Source of the DNA: Streptosporangiaceae bacterium
GTDB lineage: Bacteria; Actinomycetota; Actinomycetes; Streptosporangiales; Streptosporangiaceae
DNA: 45,996 bases
Reading direction: 5' to 3'
NCBI GenBank assembly: GCA_030041135.1
Contig: JASHOL010000373.1
Location: 1 to 45,996 of the forward strand
Part shown: positions 15,768-22,417 of the stretch, one piece after another
How the letters are laid out: the number at the start of each line of letters is the position of its first letter
How positions within the stretch are numbered: position 1 is the stretch's first letter
Notes under the pieces: model-generated
Database searches by the model: none
What the model saw: the letters and a program-made list of their open reading frames with translations, nothing else
Told to the model about the DNA's origin: nothing
Program-made: the position numbers and the translations under genes

Positions 15768-16418
15768 ATGACACCGGTGAGCGCTGTCCAGATCACGGGC
15801 TGTTCCGGTGCGGGGAAGACGACGATCGCCGAGGAGCTTGCGCGCCAGGGCCTGACGTCCATCGATGCCGACGAGGACCCATTGCTAGCGCGGTCAGTTG
15901 ACGCGGCCGGCAACATGGTGGAAGAGCCGGCAGCGCCCGACTTCGACTGGCTCTCCCGGCACAGCTGGGCATGGGATCCGGTCCGCCTGGATGAGCTGAT
16001 CATGGGCGCACTGCCAGCGACGCTGTACGTCTGCGGCGGCGCGGACAATGAGCTAGAGCTGGCCGGCCGCTTCAGTCACGTGTTCCTGCTGGAGATCGAC
16101 GAGCCCACGATGCTGGCGCGGCTGGATGAGCGCCGGGAGTACCACGACTGGGGCCGCATCGGGGACACCCGCGAGTACCTACGCCGCAAGCTGCCGGAAT
16201 TGCAGAACCGCCTGCGCGCATCCGGCGCGATATGCATCGACGCGCGACAGCCCGTCGACCAGATCGTCGCGGCGATACTCTGCCGCACGCTAACCCCGAG
16301 GACCGCCCGCGGCGCGGACACGGCAGAGCGGCGGCACGGCGGCACGGCGGCCCATGGTCTCAGCGCTGTCCAGCACCAGGAATCCGGCTGCTGCAGGCAG
16401 GCATCGCCTGGTGGGTGA
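15768..16418 (+). CDS. P-loop NTPase, probable small-molecule kinase
   Basis: Walker A GCSGAGKT at residues 11-18 right after the first beta strand, and the 'DADEDP' segment about 20 residues later, fit the AAA_18/nucleoside-kinase-like P-loop fold. A lid-like stretch RLDERREYHDWGRIGDTREYLRRKLPELQNRL follows in the middle. I use ATG 15768. Residues from about 180 on (TPRTARGADTAERRHGGTAAHGLS...) look unrelated to the fold and may be an extension created by loss of an earlier stop. The 3' end overlaps the convergent membrane-protein gene by 59 bp. The substrate is not recognisable. Confidence 0.72.
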   Translation: MTPVSAVQITGCSGAGKTTIAEELARQGLTSIDADEDPLLARSVDAAGNMVEEPAAPDFDWLSRHSWAWDPVRLDELIMGALPATLYVCGGADNELELAGRFSHVFLLEIDEPTMLARLDERREYHDWGRIGDTREYLRRKLPELQNRLRASGAICIDARQPVDQIVAAILCRTLTPRTARGADTAERRHGGTAAHGLSAVQHQESGCCRQASPGG

Positions 16419-16866
16419 GGATGTCCCGCAGTTCGTGCGTTGCCTCGTCCGGGTAGCGGTCAAGCGTCGCTACGAAATCGGCCCGCTGGGCCGCGGTTGA
16501 GTATCCGGCCAGCTCGCGTTCCAGGTCAGAGTGCCGCCTACGGTCCGCCTCGGGGCAGCCGGGAATGAGCACGGCATACCACAGGGAATAGACCCCAGCC
16601 ATGCCAGCAACTCCCCACGCGCTGCCGTGCAGCATGATGCCGGTCGCCATGAGCACCCCGCCCGCCAGCAGTGGCTGCCAGCGGTATCGTGCGCCGCGTG
16701 CCAGCCGGGTGGCGCCGAGCAGCGCGAGTAAAGCGAGGAGGCGGAGCGACCTGCGGATGCGCCTGGTACGTGCCGGCCGCCTGATAGCAGGCTCGATGTA
16801 CCGGCGCGTTGAGTTGACCGACAGGCTCCAGGTCGCCAGGTCACGCCGACGTGAGCGCAGTCTCAT
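16360..16866 (-). CDS. Small membrane protein, function unknown
   Basis: A 168-residue protein with an Arg-rich N-terminus (MRLRSRRRDL..RRPARTRRIRRSLR). Two or three hydrophobic segments follow: LRLLALLALLGATRLA (about 43-58) and PLLAGGVLMATGIMLHG..GVAGMAGVYSLWYAVLIPG (67-103). The C-terminus is soluble and charged (DLERELAGYSTAAQRADFVATLDRYP). The ATG at 16866 is chosen over the ORF-track start because AGGAGG sits 7 nt before it. I do not recognise the family, but codon use and the ribosome binding site support a real gene. Confidence 0.65.
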   Translation of the reverse strand: MRLRSRRRDLATWSLSVNSTRRYIEPAIRRPARTRRIRRSLRLLALLALLGATRLARGARYRWQPLLAGGVLMATGIMLHGSAWGVAGMAGVYSLWYAVLIPGCPEADRRRHSDLERELAGYSTAAQRADFVATLDRYPDEATHELRDILTHQAMPACSSRIPGAGQR

Positions 16867-17028
16867 CGCAGCCTCCTGCACGGCTTCGCGCTGCGTGTGC
16901 ACCATCGTACGCTCTGCGCCCCCTTATCAGGGATCCTCGCCAGTCGCCCACCCTTCGCGACGCCGGGCACGGCAGCCAAATGCTGACCTGCTGTGCCGGT
17001 CGCCGCGGCCGCCCGCCAGGATGGCGGC

Positions 17029-18270
17029 ATGAACTACGACTATTCCGCCCTCAGTCACCTTGACTGCTCTCGCTGCGGAACCCAGCTTGATGCCGGCAGG
17101 CTGCAGGGCACGTGCGAGTGCGGCGCGCCGTTGCTGGCCCGCTACGACCTGGGCCGGGCTGCCGAGCTGGCTGGGCCGGACGAATTCAGCAGCCGGCCAC
17201 CGTGCCTGTGGCGATATCACGAGTTGCTGCCGGTCACCAGACCGGAGAACGTGGTCAGCCTCGGCGAGGGAATGACGCCGCTGATCCCCATGCCGCGCCT
17301 CGGACGCGAGATCGGGCTGCCTGGCCTGCTGATGAAGGACGAGGGCGTCCTGCCGACCGCGACGTTCAAGGCCCGCGGGGCGGCCGTCGGAGTGTCGCGC
17401 GCAGCCGAACTTGGCGCGGCCGGAGTGGCAATGCCGACCAACGGCAATGCGGGCGCAGCCTGGGCCGCGTTCTGCGCCAGGGCCGGACTTCCGCTGCTGG
17501 TGGCGATGCCGGCCGACGCGCCCGCGATCACCCGCTCGGAATGCGTCGCGGCTGGCGCGGAAACGTATGTGGTGGACGGGCTCATCGGCGATGCCGGCCG
17601 GATGCTCGCCCCGGTCGTCCGCGAGCGCGCGGGCTGGCTCGACGTGTCCACCCTGCGAGAGCCGTACCGGCTGGAGGGCAAGAAGACGATCGGCCTGGAG
17701 ATCGCCGAGCAGCTTGGCTGGCGCGTGCCCGACGTGATCTTGTGCCCGTCCGGCGGCGGCGTCGGGCTCATCGGAATCTGGAAGGCGCTGCAGGAGCTGG
17801 CCAAGCTTGGCTGGATCGAATCTAAAGTCCCGCGCCTGGTCGCCGTGCAGGCCGCAGGCTGCGCGCCGATCGTCGCAGCGTTCGAGCGGGACGAGCCGAC
17901 GACGTCGGCATGGCCCGATGCGCGGACGGCGGCATTCGGGCTGACGGTGCCTGCTCCACTCGGCGGCTTCCTCGTGCTGGAGGCGGTGCGGGCGACCGGC
18001 GGCTGCGCCATCGCGGTCACCGACGCTGAGTTGCTTGTGGCCCAGGCGCTGACGGCCCGCCTTGAGGGGGCCTGGATCTGCCCCGAGGGAGCCGCATGCA
18101 TCGCTGCGGCAAGCCAGCTGCACGAGTCCGGCTGGCTCGGTGCCGGCGACGAAGTGGTCGTCCTCAACACCGGAGCCGGGCTGAAGTACCCGGAAACCGT
18201 CACGGCAGACCTGCCGGTGCTACCGCTCGACTCCCCGATACCCGCACCGGACCCGGCCGTCGTCAGCTGA
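17029..18270 (+). CDS. thrC: Threonine synthase
   Basis: PLP enzyme of fold type II converting O-phosphohomoserine to threonine. The 413-residue form begins with a zinc-ribbon-like segment (C13xxC16, C29xC31) typical of the long actinobacterial/archaeal class. The Schiff-base Lys is K114 in TATFKARGA. TNGNAGAAWAAF and the phosphate-binding loop CPSGGGVGLIG are present. ATG 17029 is used because the extra 12 residues in the ORF track have no ribosome binding site. thrC is not next to hom or thrB here. It converges on ilvE. Related fold-II enzymes (threonine dehydratase, diaminopropionate lyase) are less likely given the N-terminal ribbon. Confidence 0.88.
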   Translation: MNYDYSALSHLDCSRCGTQLDAGRLQGTCECGAPLLARYDLGRAAELAGPDEFSSRPPCLWRYHELLPVTRPENVVSLGEGMTPLIPMPRLGREIGLPGLLMKDEGVLPTATFKARGAAVGVSRAAELGAAGVAMPTNGNAGAAWAAFCARAGLPLLVAMPADAPAITRSECVAAGAETYVVDGLIGDAGRMLAPVVRERAGWLDVSTLREPYRLEGKKTIGLEIAEQLGWRVPDVILCPSGGGVGLIGIWKALQELAKLGWIESKVPRLVAVQAAGCAPIVAAFERDEPTTSAWPDARTAAFGLTVPAPLGGFLVLEAVRATGGCAIAVTDAELLVAQALTARLEGAWICPEGAACIAAASQLHESGWLGAGDEVVVLNTGAGLKYPETVTADLPVLPLDSPIPAPDPAVVS

Positions 18271-18305
18271 CCCCAGCCGCCAAGCAGTCCGGCCGGACCA
18301 TTTCT

Positions 18306-18354
18306 TGATCATGTAATGATATGGCTCTACTGGCGCCCAGAAACTACATGATCA
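18306..18354. repeat. 10-bp inverted repeat between convergent thrC and ilvE
   Basis: TGATCATGTA (18306-18315) and TACATGATCA (18345-18354) are perfect reverse complements 29 nt apart. Each arm holds the self-complementary TGATCA. The AT-rich arms contrast with the surrounding DNA. It may act as a bidirectional transcription stop or as a paired protein-binding site. Confidence 0.75.
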
Positions 18355-18371
18355 TGGAAGAGGGCCGACCG

Positions 18372-19484
18372 TCAGCAGATCTTGTGCACCCAGCCGTGCG
18401 GATCCGGGAGCTGACCGTACTGGATACCGAGAAGCTGATCACGCAGCCTCATCGTCACCTGCCCAGGTTCGTTGCCGATCGACCAGCCGCCGGCAGACCC
18501 CTTGACCTCGCCGACCGGCGTGATAACGGCCGCGGTCCCGCAGGCGAACACCTCGGTGATCTCGCCTGACTCACAGCCCGCCCGCCACTGATCCACCGAG
18601 ATCGGCTCTTCCGAGGCGGGGATGCCAAGGTCAGCCGCCAGGGTCAGCAGCGAGTCCCTGATTACCCCTGGCAACAGCGTGCCGGTCAGCGGCGGGGTCA
18701 CGATCCGCGCGTCGTCACCGGAGCCGAAGACGAAGAAGAGGTTCATACCGCCCAGTTCCTCGACCCACCGGCGCTCTGCGGCATCGAGCCAGACGACCTG
18801 GTCGCAACCATGGTCCATCGCCTGCCGCTGCCCGATCATCCCGCCCGCGTAATTCCCGCCTGTCTTGGCCGCGCCAGTGCCGCCGACCGCGGCCCTGATG
18901 TAGCCATCGGCGAGCCAGACTGACACCGGCCGGAGCCCGCCGGCGAAATAGGCGCCCGCCGGCGACGCAATGACGACGAACAGGAAGGACGAGGATGGAT
19001 GGCTCACGCTCAGCCCGACGTGCGTGGCGATCATGAAGGGGCGCAGGTAGAGGCTGCGCTCGCTGACGGTGGGTACCCAGTCCCGGTCCTGCGTCACCAG
19101 CAGCTCGAGTGCGTGAATGAACGTGTCCTGTGGCAGCTCGGGCATCGCCATCCGGCGGGCGGAGTTGATGAGCCTCGCAGCATTGGCGGCCGGCCGGAAC
19201 ATCACGATGGGACCGCCGGCCTGCCGGTAGGCCTTCAGCCCTTCGAAGATCTCCTGGCCGTAGTGGAAGACGTGGCTTGCCGGATTCAGGCTGAGCGGAC
19301 CGTACGGGCGCAGCTGGGCGTCATGCCAGCCGACCTCGGCCGTCCAGGCGATCGTCATCATGTGATCGGTGAACACCCGGCCGAATCCTGGATCGGCCAT
19401 GAGCTCGGCTCGCCGGGCCGCAGGAACGGGCTCAGCGGTCGGGTTTAGGGCAAATGAGATGTCATGATTCGCATCTGCGGTCAT
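18372..19484 (-). CDS. ilvE: Branched-chain amino acid aminotransferase
   Basis: Fold type IV PLP aminotransferase for the last step of valine, leucine and isoleucine synthesis. It has 370 residues from ATG 19484, which is 7 nt after AGGGAAGG. The catalytic Lys is K207 in GTGAAKTGGNYAGG. HYGQEIFEGLKAYR, the substrate-side segment, and EELGGMNLFFVFG are characteristic of IlvE group II. It lies 58 bp downstream of leuB in the same direction, so serA-leuB-ilvE can be one transcript. The C-terminus (GLLGIQYGQ..DPHGWVHKI) is the standard family ending. Confidence 0.95.
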   Translation of the reverse strand: MTADANHDISFALNPTAEPVPAARRAELMADPGFGRVFTDHMMTIAWTAEVGWHDAQLRPYGPLSLNPASHVFHYGQEIFEGLKAYRQAGGPIVMFRPAANAARLINSARRMAMPELPQDTFIHALELLVTQDRDWVPTVSERSLYLRPFMIATHVGLSVSHPSSSFLFVVIASPAGAYFAGGLRPVSVWLADGYIRAAVGGTGAAKTGGNYAGGMIGQRQAMDHGCDQVVWLDAAERRWVEELGGMNLFFVFGSGDDARIVTPPLTGTLLPGVIRDSLLTLAADLGIPASEEPISVDQWRAGCESGEITEVFACGTAAVITPVGEVKGSAGGWSIGNEPGQVTMRLRDQLLGIQYGQLPDPHGWVHKIC

Positions 19485-19542
19485 CGATGCACCTTCCCTG
19501 AGTCCGGCCATGGCGCCGTTGCCAAGACCGTCACTGCCAAAG

Positions 19543-20592
19543 CTAGCTCGCCACCCGCTCTGCTATGTCGTCCCCGATCTCCGGCGTTGCCCGCGGGGAC
19601 CACGCCCCCTGTCGTTCCAGCAGGTCATCGGATACGGCCTGCTCGATCCTGGCGGCCTCGGCCGTCAGTCCAAGATGCTGGCAGAGCATGGCCGCGGAAA
19701 GGATCGCCGCCGTCGGATCAGCCTTCTGCATGCCCGCGATGTCCGGAGCGCTGCCGTGGACCGGCTCGAACGTGCTCGGCGCCGTGCGCTCCGGATTGAT
19801 GCTTGCCCCGGCGGCGAGACCGATCCCGCCCGCCACGGCCGCGCCGAGCGAGGTCAGGATGTCGCCGAAGAGGTTGTCGGTGACGATGACGTCGAAGCGC
19901 TCTGGCTTGGTGAGGAAGTAGACGGCCGCGGCGTCCATGTGGCAGTACTCGGTGCTGATACCGGGGAACTCCGCCGCGGCCTCGGTGACCGCGCGCCGCC
20001 ATAGGTCGCCTGCATACGCGAGCACGTTGGTCTTGTGCACCAGCGTGAGCTTGCGCCGCGGCCGCTGGGCCGCGCACTGCAGCGCGTACCGCGCCACCCG
20101 CTTGACCCCGAAGGCGGTGTTGATGCTCTCCTGCGTCGCCACCTCTTCTGGGGTCCCGCGCCTCATGATCCCGCCTGCCTCGATGTAGGGACCCTCGGTG
20201 CCCTCGCGCACAACGAGCATGTCGATCGACTCGCTCCGCACCCCGGCCAGCGGGGTTGCCACGCCAGGGTAAAGGCGCACGGGGCGGAGGTTGACGTACT
20301 GATCGAACTCGAACCTGAGCTTGAGCGGGAGGCCGCGCTCCAGCACACCGCTCGGCACGGTCGGGTCACCGACCGCGCCGAGCAAAATCGCATCCTGGCC
20401 GGATAGTTCGGACAGGACGGCCTTCGGCAGCACCTCGCCGGTCCGGTTGTAGCGCTCCGAGCCCAGGTCATAGCTGGTCGGGTCGATACCGACGGTGCCG
20501 AGCGCGCCCAGGACCTTGATCGCCTCGGCGACAACTTCCGGGCCGATCCCGTCGCCGCCGATGACTGCAAGCCTGATGCTCCGCTCTGCCAC
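19543..20592 (-). CDS. leuB: 3-isopropylmalate dehydrogenase
   Basis: Oxidative decarboxylation of 3-isopropylmalate in leucine biosynthesis. The 349-residue protein starts [23 protein letters not shown]. It carries [15 protein letters not shown] and the metal/NAD segment [29 protein letters not shown], followed by [13 protein letters not shown]. The short actinobacterial LeuB length is normal. The start is GTG with an AAGG site 6-7 nt upstream. It lies 156 bp downstream of serA, with a short tandem repeat between, and 58 bp upstream of ilvE. The leuA, leuC and leuD genes are not in the window. Confidence 0.96.
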   Translation of the reverse strand: MAERSIRLAVIGGDGIGPEVVAEAIKVLGALGTVGIDPTSYDLGSERYNRTGEVLPKAVLSELSGQDAILLGAVGDPTVPSGVLERGLPLKLRFEFDQYVNLRPVRLYPGVATPLAGVRSESIDMLVVREGTEGPYIEAGGIMRRGTPEEVATQESINTAFGVKRVARYALQCAAQRPRRKLTLVHKTNVLAYAGDLWRRAVTEAAAEFPGISTEYCHMDAAAVYFLTKPERFDVIVTDNLFGDILTSLGAAVAGGIGLAAGASINPERTAPSTFEPVHGSAPDIAGMQKADPTAAILSAAMLCQHLGLTAEAARIEQAVSDDLLERQGAWSPRATPEIGDDIAERVAS

Positions 20593-20687
20593 GGCAGTAC
20601 CTTACTGGCCGGCCTGAGCCGGATGGCAATATCGGCATCCGGCGCCGACATCGGCGACCTCCGCCGCCGCCGCCGGTCGGCCGGCCA

Positions 20688-20723
20688 GGTCGGCTGGCCC
20701 GGTCGGCTGGCCCGGTCGGCTGC
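20688..20723. repeat. 13-bp tandem repeat (2.7 copies) between serA and leuB
   Basis: GGTCGGCTGGCCC is repeated at 20688-20700 and 20701-20713 and again as a partial copy (GGTCGGCTG) from 20714. It is noncoding and GC-rich, and probably arose by slippage. Confidence 0.85.
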
Positions 20724-20748
20724 TTGTCGTAGGCCGCAGGCGAACCGG

Positions 20749-22338
20749 TCAGGTCCCGTCGAGGTCGACGACCGTCGCCAGCGTGGCGCCTGTCCCATCG
20801 GCGATCTCGGTGAGCACCTCGGGCGGCACAGCCGAGTCAACCGAGAGGACGATCATGGCGTCGCCGCCCTGGGCATGCCGGCAGACCTGCATCTGGGCGA
20901 TGTTGATCTGCCGGCTGCCGAGCCGCTGGCCGACGGTTCCCACCACGCCGGGCCGGTCGACGTAACCCAGGAAGATCATGTGCGCGGCCGGGGCGATCTC
21001 GGCGGCGAGCCCGTTGACCTCAACCAGGCGCTCGGACTGGCGCAGTCCGCTCAAGGTGCCGCCGAGCGAGACGAGCCTGCCGTCGGGAGCGGTGCCGCGG
21101 ATCGTGAGCAGGTGCCGCCAGTCCTGGCTCACCTCGTCGGCGGTCATCGTGACCTCGACTCCGCGTTCCTTGGCGACCAGCGGCGCGTTGACATAGGTGA
21201 CCGGCTCCTCGGTCACGTCCGCGAACAGCCCCTTCATCACGGCCAGCTCAACGACCCTGATATCGAGGCTCGCGATCTCGCCCTTGACCTCGATGGCGAC
21301 CGCGGCGGTTGCACCCCCGGCGAGGGCGGCAAAGATCCGCCCCAGTTTTTCGGCGAGCGGTAGCCACGGCCGCAGTTCCTCGGCGACGATGCCGCCCTGC
21401 ACGTTGACGGCATCCGCCACGAACTCGCCGTCGAGGGCGAGCCGGACCGACCTCACGACCTGAGTGCCAGCCTTCTCCTGAGCCTCGGAGGTGCTGGCGC
21501 CGAGATGCGGCGTCACGACTACGTTGTCGAAGCCGAACAGAGGGCTGTCGGTGCACGGCTCCTTGGCATACACGTCGATGCCCGCGCCCGCAACGCGGCC
21601 CTCCCGCAGCGCCGCCGCCAGCGCGACCTCGTCCACGATCCCGCCCCGCGCGGCATTGATGATCCGGACCTCGGGCTTTACCTGATGCAGTTCGCGGTCG
21701 CCGATCAGGCCGACGGTCTCGGCGTTCTTCGGCAGGTGCACGCTGATGAAGTCGGCCTCAGCCAGCAGTTCGTCCAGACCGACCATGCGCACCCCGAGCT
21801 GAGTCGACCGGGCGGCGGAGACGTACGGATCGTAGGCAATCACCCTCATCTCGAAGGCGGCCAGCCGCTCGGCCACCATCGCCCCGATCCGCCCGAGGCC
21901 AAGGATGCCGATGACCTTGTCCTGAAGCTCCACTCCCGTGTAGGCGGAGCGGTCCCATTGGCCGCTCCTCAGCGACGCCATTGCCTGCGGAACGTTGCGG
22001 GCCAGCGCGAGCAGCAACGCGATGGCATGCTCGGCCGCGCTGACGACGTTAGAGGCGGGCGCGTTCACGACCATGACGCCGGCCTTCGTCGCGGCCTCGA
22101 CATCGATGTTGTCGAGCCCGACGCCCGCCCTGGCAATTACGCGCAGCTTTGGCGCGTGGCTGAGGGCCTCGGCATCGATCTTCGTTGCACTGCGCACGAT
22201 GACGGCGTCAGCGTCGCCAAGCGCCGACAGCAGTTTGTCCCGATCGCCACCGTCGGTATAACGGACTTCGTAGGAGGACTCAAGTAGCGCGATTCCGGCT
22301 GGGGAGAGCGCCTCGGCCACGAGTACGACAGCAGGCAC
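20749..22338 (-). CDS. serA: D-3-phosphoglycerate dehydrogenase
   Basis: First enzyme of serine biosynthesis. At 529 residues it is the long form with a C-terminal intervening (ASB) domain and an ACT domain. The NAD motif GILGLGRIGAMVAERL lies near residues 142-157. Catalytic-domain blocks NAARGGIVDEVALAAAL and TPHLGASTSEAQ are intact. The ACT domain FLGYVDRPGVVGTVGQRLGSRQINIAQMQV covers the last ~75 residues and usually gives serine feedback inhibition. The GTG start follows GGAGG by 4 nt. A CRP-type operator sits about 45-60 bp upstream. Confidence 0.97.
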   Translation of the reverse strand: MPAVVLVAEALSPAGIALLESSYEVRYTDGGDRDKLLSALGDADAVIVRSATKIDAEALSHAPKLRVIARAGVGLDNIDVEAATKAGVMVVNAPASNVVSAAEHAIALLLALARNVPQAMASLRSGQWDRSAYTGVELQDKVIGILGLGRIGAMVAERLAAFEMRVIAYDPYVSAARSTQLGVRMVGLDELLAEADFISVHLPKNAETVGLIGDRELHQVKPEVRIINAARGGIVDEVALAAALREGRVAGAGIDVYAKEPCTDSPLFGFDNVVVTPHLGASTSEAQEKAGTQVVRSVRLALDGEFVADAVNVQGGIVAEELRPWLPLAEKLGRIFAALAGGATAAVAIEVKGEIASLDIRVVELAVMKGLFADVTEEPVTYVNAPLVAKERGVEVTMTADEVSQDWRHLLTIRGTAPDGRLVSLGGTLSGLRQSERLVEVNGLAAEIAPAAHMIFLGYVDRPGVVGTVGQRLGSRQINIAQMQVCRHAQGGDAMIVLSVDSAVPPEVLTEIADGTGATLATVVDLDGT

Positions 22339-22381
22339 GGGTCCTCCGTAGCGCGTCGGGCTTCACAGTCTATCGGTGAGC

Positions 22382-22399
22382 TTGTGAACCTCTTCACAA
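22382..22399 (-). promoter_or_regulatory. CRP/FNR-type operator upstream of serA
   Basis: TTGTGAACCTCTTCACAA is a perfect 7-bp dyad and contains the full CRP consensus TGTGA-N6-TCACA. It lies 44 bp upstream of the serA start. A possible -10 box on the same strand is TAGACT (22372-22367), placing the site at about -30, where a bound protein would more likely repress than activate. Mycobacterial CRP uses the same consensus. Confidence 0.65.
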
Positions 22400-22417
22400 C
22401 CGCCGGGCCCGCCCGGC

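Noticed and set aside
19510-20004. Long plus-strand ORFs over leuB
   Set aside because: Antisense shadows of leuB. The leuB motifs on the minus strand are complete.
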